From Lachnospiraceae bacterium NC2004 (GTDB lineage: Bacteria > Bacillota > Clostridia > Lachnospirales > Lachnospiraceae), in NCBI GenBank assembly GCA_000621905.1, contig JHXB01000008.1, positions 1-64,000 on the forward strand: 64,000 bases of DNA, written 5' to 3'. Positions 60,958 through 64,000 of this stretch are shown in pieces. A model generated the notes under the pieces. It searched no databases and was not told the DNA's origin. It saw only the letters and a list, made by a program, of their open reading frames with translations. Both the position numbers and the translations under genes were made by a program. Every line of letters starts with the position of its first letter. Position 1 is the first letter of the stretch.

Positions 60958-61140
60958 TCAGTTAGTACAAGAAAACACAGACACTCCTACACCATTCATA
61001 CACCTTAAATATACTGGTTTATACGCTATGCTACTATATTAATTATTAAGGGGCTTTTTTAATATCTCTACACCGTTTATACATTTCCATTATCAAAACC
61101 CTCTATTTATGTGGATTTATTAATCATCGTTTCCTCAACT

Positions 61141-62607
61141 ATGAAGAAAACAATCGCATTTGTTTTAGCATTCGCTATGACATTTGCAACAGCATTTAGT
61201 GCTATAGGCGCTAAGACAACAGCTAGCGCAACTGGTGCTACAGCTGCTAATTTTAATGTAGAGTTGCATCCAGATGGTAATTTTAGAGCAACTGGTGCTA
61301 ATTATCAGGTGCAGGTAGCTCTTGCAACAGTTAAGGGTGATACTGCTAAGGCTATTGCTAATTGGGATACTTACTTTGTTGATCAGGGTAAAGCAGAGGG
61401 TAAAGTTGCATTTAACCCTAAGAAAGATGCGTATTATGCTTTCAGAACAGTAAGTGGTGACGGATTTGCAGATCCTATATTCTTTAAGGTTGTTAAGAAC
61501 GCAAATAAGTATAAAGCTACTGTAACTCCAAGTGGTGACGCTTATAAAGTGGCTTTTAGCGGAGTTACTGACGGTGTAAAGATTGTAGGAGATGGAGAAG
61601 GATCAGGAGCATTCGTTCAGGCAATAAAGAAAGATGGCAAAGAAACCGGTGAATATGTAGTTGGTGGAGCAATCACACAGGTTGGTGGAACCCTTCAGTT
61701 TATTCCAAAAGGAAATGAAGCTGCTGAGACCGTTAGCGGTAAGATTAAGTACAATGGTGCTGAATGTACAGTATCCGGTAATGCAGTAAAAGCTAACGCT
61801 AAGGCGGTTAATGTTAAGATTAAAAAGCAGGCTAACGGACCTAAGGTTGCTATTAACTACGCTAAGGGTATCGCAACAATTCCTGCTAACAGCTTATACC
61901 GAGTTATAAGTGCTGACGCTGAGTGGACAACTGCTGAGTGGAAGAAAGTAACAACTAAGACTCCTATTGATTTGACTGCAGGTTCTAACGTTGTAGTTCA
62001 GGTTATGAAAGATGCTACAGCTAAGGCTATTATGTCTAAGATTGGTACTGGTACAATTACTCGTAACGTACTTGATCTTGCTTCATCAGATGCACTTGAG
62101 TATGACAATGAAGACTTAAAGAAGGGTCTTAAGATTACTAATAAGTCTTCTAAGACTGTCCTTCAGTATGTAGTTTCTACAACAGCACCTACTAAGGATA
62201 CCAAGTGGTCAACTCTTAAGACAACTAAGAGCGTAACCATCAAGAAGGGATTAACTGGCGCTAAGTTATACTTCAGAGCAGCAGCAGTTGCTAAGGAGAT
62301 GAAGGGACCTGGTGAGACTTATAGCATCACTTATGAGAAGAAAGAGCTTACTCCTACAGCATCAAAAGATGCTTCTACAGTTAATGTTAAATTCACAGAA
62401 GCTATCACTGGTAAGATTACCGTTGTTAGTGGAGAAGCAGCAATTGGTAGTGCAGAAATCACAACAACAGCTGCAAAGGAAAAGACAATTACGTTAACTA
62501 CAGTTCCTACAGCTACTACTAAGTTAGTTATAAAGGTAGAGCTTACAGGCGCAAGTACGAAGTTATATACTGTTAAGGAATTAGAGTTTAACTACACAGT
62601 AGAATAA
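61141..62607 (+). CDS. Secreted surface protein with beta-rich repeats
   Basis: 488 residues. MKKTIAFVLAFAMTFATAFS is a signal peptide, cleaved near AKTTASA. The mature protein is Ala/Lys/Thr-rich with beta-strand repeats (VNVKIKKQANGPKVAINYAK; LQYVVSTTAPTKDTKWSTLK; KLYFRAAAVAKEMKGPGETY). Closely related segments occur in the convergent gene at 63165-64000, so both belong to one local family, perhaps S-layer-like or matrix proteins. No anchoring motif such as LPXTG or SLH is visible. Odd point: no Shine-Dalgarno is seen before the ATG at 61141. Confidence 0.7.
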   Translation: MKKTIAFVLAFAMTFATAFSAIGAKTTASATGATAANFNVELHPDGNFRATGANYQVQVALATVKGDTAKAIANWDTYFVDQGKAEGKVAFNPKKDAYYAFRTVSGDGFADPIFFKVVKNANKYKATVTPSGDAYKVAFSGVTDGVKIVGDGEGSGAFVQAIKKDGKETGEYVVGGAITQVGGTLQFIPKGNEAAETVSGKIKYNGAECTVSGNAVKANAKAVNVKIKKQANGPKVAINYAKGIATIPANSLYRVISADAEWTTAEWKKVTTKTPIDLTAGSNVVVQVMKDATAKAIMSKIGTGTITRNVLDLASSDALEYDNEDLKKGLKITNKSSKTVLQYVVSTTAPTKDTKWSTLKTTKSVTIKKGLTGAKLYFRAAAVAKEMKGPGETYSITYEKKELTPTASKDASTVNVKFTEAITGKITVVSGEAAIGSAEITTTAAKEKTITLTTVPTATTKLVIKVELTGASTKLYTVKELEFNYTVE

Positions 62608-62631
62608 TAGTATAATATAGTACTTAATATT

Positions 62632-62703
62632 AAGCCATCCGATTATCGGAAGGCTTCAGAGTGTAGACAAAATGGTCTTGAGAGAGCAGCTCTCAAGACC
62701 ATT
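62632..62703 (+). terminator. Two consecutive terminators after the surface protein
   Basis: The first hairpin is AAGCC-A-TCCGAT with ATCGGA-A-GGCTT (62632-62656). The second is AATGGTCTTGAGAG (62671-62684) with CTCTCAAGACCATT (62690-62703), a perfect 14-pair stem followed by TTTCTTATTT. Confidence 0.8.
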
Positions 62704-62752
62704 TTTCTTATTTATGAGTTTATAAAAGAATAAAAGGTTAGAAACGCGTCTA

Positions 62753-62845
62753 TTAGGTCGTTTCTAACCTCCATTTATGCTTGATTCTTGCAAGTTTTTT
62801 CAAATTCATGCACGCAAAGGTAAGCGCGGCCTTCATGAGTAATAA
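62753..62845 (-). pseudogene. C-terminal remnant of an IS1182/IS5-like DDE transposase
   Basis: The minus frame encodes LMKAALTFACMNLKKLARIK then HKWRLETT before a TAA at 62753. This matches the last residues of DDE transposases of the IS1182 type (MKxxLTFACxNLKKLA). About 30 codons remain and nothing upstream continues the frame, since an inverted-repeat element starts at 62844. Confidence 0.6.
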
Positions 62846-63059
62846 GGGGACGGTTCTTGTGGTAATTCAATAATCACACTTGTATATATTTTTATTCTGT
62901 TAAAATTATATTCCAGTCCTTAATTATAGGGCTGGGATTATTGAATAATAAAACCCTCAGTCCACATAATGTGAACTGAGGTATGTTTAATTTTTTGTGA
63001 TGGTTTTGTGATGAATTACCACAAGAACCGTCCCCTTTTGACCAAGAACCGTCCCCTTT
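62844..63059. repeat. MITE-like element with 25-bp terminal inverted repeats
   Basis: AAGGGGACGGTTCTTGTGGT plus AATTC (62844-62868) is repeated inverted at 63013-63037, and a partial third copy AAGAACCGTCCCCTTT follows at 63044-63059. The 144-base interior has no ORF but holds hairpins, including CCTCAG/CTGAGG at about 62955-62983. Confidence 0.65.
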
Positions 63060-63071
63060 GTAAACTTAGGA

Positions 63072-63103
63072 AAATCCCGGTCCACATATCATGAACCGGG
63101 ATT
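63072..63103 (-). terminator. Hairpin after the 63165-64000 gene
   Basis: AATCCCGGT and ACCGGGATT enclose TCCACATATCATGA-type loop sequence; on the minus strand the stem is followed by TTCC. It shares its loop with the CCTCAG/CTGAGG hairpin 115 bases to the left. Confidence 0.55.
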
Positions 63104-63164
63104 GATTTACTTATTTGCGAGGTACTTGTGATTATAATTTATCGTACTCGACACCATGTTGTCA

Positions 63165-64000
63165 TTATTTCTTCTCAGCCTTTGTGTAGTAAATCTTGCC
63201 TTCTACAATAGGATCCCCTTGAGTAGCTTTCTTAAATCCAGTACCGTCCTTCTCAAACCAGTTTGCTCCGATTGTTTCAACTTCTTCATCAATCTCAACC
63301 GGTGTATAGGTGTAAGTCTTTGCTTCATAGTATGTTCCAGCTTCCTCAGCCTTATCACTATCTCCACACTTTACATAAGTACCAGAAGCTGTCTGCTTGT
63401 AAAGCCCCTTAAGAGACTCATCCTTCTGTACATTCTTAGGATCATATTCCAAAACGTCAACAGGTATCTTAGATGCAATTACAAAACTCTTAACATCACC
63501 AGGTGTCTTACACTCAGCAGCGATACCAGCCCTACGATAGTAGATAGTAGCATCTGCCTTAACTTTCTTAGCAGGAGTTGTTACACTCGCATCCTTCTTG
63601 TACTTAGACCACTTTGTCTTGTCATCAGGAGCTGATGTACCAATGTAGTATTCAACAACGCCTGCATATTTGTTATTAACTGTCAATCCCTTTTCAGCAT
63701 CATAATCGAATTCAAGGTCTCCAACAGCCGTCGTATTCTTAGCAAATGTTGCTACACCAACCTTTGAAGCAAGTGCTTTATCTGTTGCAGCCTTCTTAAT
63801 TCTTACAACACCTTCATCTACTGCAGGAAGAGTCTTTACTTCCTTGCTTGAGTTAGAGGTAAAAGTAGTCCATATATGAGCAGTGCCACCATTATCAACA
63901 ATTGTATACTCTGTATCCTTAGGAATAGTAACAGTACCCTTAGCGTAGTTAATGGCTACCTTTGGCCCGTTAGCTCTCTTCTTAAGCTTAACATTTATGG
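63165..64000 (-). CDS. Surface protein paralogue, C-terminal part (partial at window edge)
   Basis: The open frame continues without stop to the window edge, giving 278 residues of a longer protein. It begins INVKLKKRANGPKVAINYAK and has GVVEYYIGTSAPDDKTKWSK and ATIYYRRAGIAAECKTPGDV, matching the 61141-62607 protein (VNVKIKKQANGPKVAINYAK; STTAPTKDTKWSTLK; KLYFRAAAVAKEMKGPGET). The last 80 residues (GTYVKCGDSDKAEEAGTYYE; WFEKDGTGFKKATQGDPIVE) are two short repeats of another beta module. Its signal peptide is outside the window. Confidence 0.72.
   Translation of the reverse strand, partial: INVKLKKRANGPKVAINYAKGTVTIPKDTEYTIVDNGGTAHIWTTFTSNSSKEVKTLPAVDEGVVRIKKAATDKALASKVGVATFAKNTTAVGDLEFDYDAEKGLTVNNKYAGVVEYYIGTSAPDDKTKWSKYKKDASVTTPAKKVKADATIYYRRAGIAAECKTPGDVKSFVIASKIPVDVLEYDPKNVQKDESLKGLYKQTASGTYVKCGDSDKAEEAGTYYEAKTYTYTPVEIDEEVETIGANWFEKDGTGFKKATQGDPIVEGKIYYTKAEKK

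Overview
The window looks like a chromosome segment from a flagellated, anaerobic, low-to-moderate GC Firmicute of the Lachnospiraceae type (Butyrivibrio, Roseburia or Pseudobutyrivibrio relatives). Support for this is a flagellin with a FliS-like chaperone and a large FliK-like protein, several HD-GYP phosphodiesterases, LicD-type and CapA-type surface-polymer genes, AGGAGG ribosome binding sites, and the products of the core genes (MurA, ClpB, RlmD, YhaM). The taxonomic call is inference from gene content; no rRNA is present.

Layout. (1) 1-10.1 kb is an accessory graveyard and defence/phage-gene zone. It holds the end of an IS21-family element that interrupts an acetyltransferase, an XRE regulator, two KilA-N proteins (one internally deleted), Fic, GNAT, a truncated RhuM-like protein, an S24 repressor remnant and a truncated Abi_2/AbiF-like gene with a structured RNA in front of it. 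Four copies of an unrecognised small ORF recur here, each in front of a different accessory gene. (2) 10.2-14.5 kb is core: rlmD, yhaM, yqeY and a MATE pump. (3) 14.5-23.7 kb is one minus-strand signalling operon: membrane HD-GYP, giant periplasmic-propeller hybrid histidine kinase, response regulator and a second HD-GYP-like protein. (4) 23.9-35.4 kb is mixed housekeeping: AIM24 protein, ClpB, GNAT, phosphatase, cytosolic HD-GYP, MurA, OLD-type nuclease, HIT. (5) 35.58-39.37 kb is a small AT-rich island bounded by a 14-bp direct repeat. It carries an integrase remnant, unknown genes and a complete-looking type III toxin-antitoxin locus (RNA repeats, terminator, toxin). (6) 39.4-44.7 kb is flagellar: FliS-like, flagellin with a candidate sigma-28 promoter, and a FliK-like protein. 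(7) 44.9-51.7 kb is an HD hydrolase followed by a surface-polymer set: TagD-like cytidylyltransferase, LicD, CapA, an asparagine-synthase-like ligase and a glycosyltransferase. (8) 51.9-59.4 kb has a tetR-glgB operon, in which GlgB carries a histone-H1-like Lys/Ala/Thr repeat tail, and a 1346-residue TPR/coiled-coil/pseudo-AAA protein. (9) 59.6-64 kb has a second LicD protein and two convergent paralogous secreted proteins, separated by hairpins and IS/MITE debris.

How it fits together. Three HD-GYP or HD-GYP-like proteins, the hybrid kinase and the flagellar genes suggest c-di-GMP control of motility versus surface state. The surface-polymer genes and secreted proteins form the envelope side. 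The two most interesting loci are RNA-protein defence units. The type III toxin-antitoxin has two RNA repeats whose stems differ by compensating changes. The truncated Abi gene has an upstream RNA that can fold into a hairpin-pseudoknot. A family of interspersed repeats close to TGTCATTCTGAGCGAAGCGA occurs at least ten times, in six intergenic spots, and in one case supplies the last codons of a gene.
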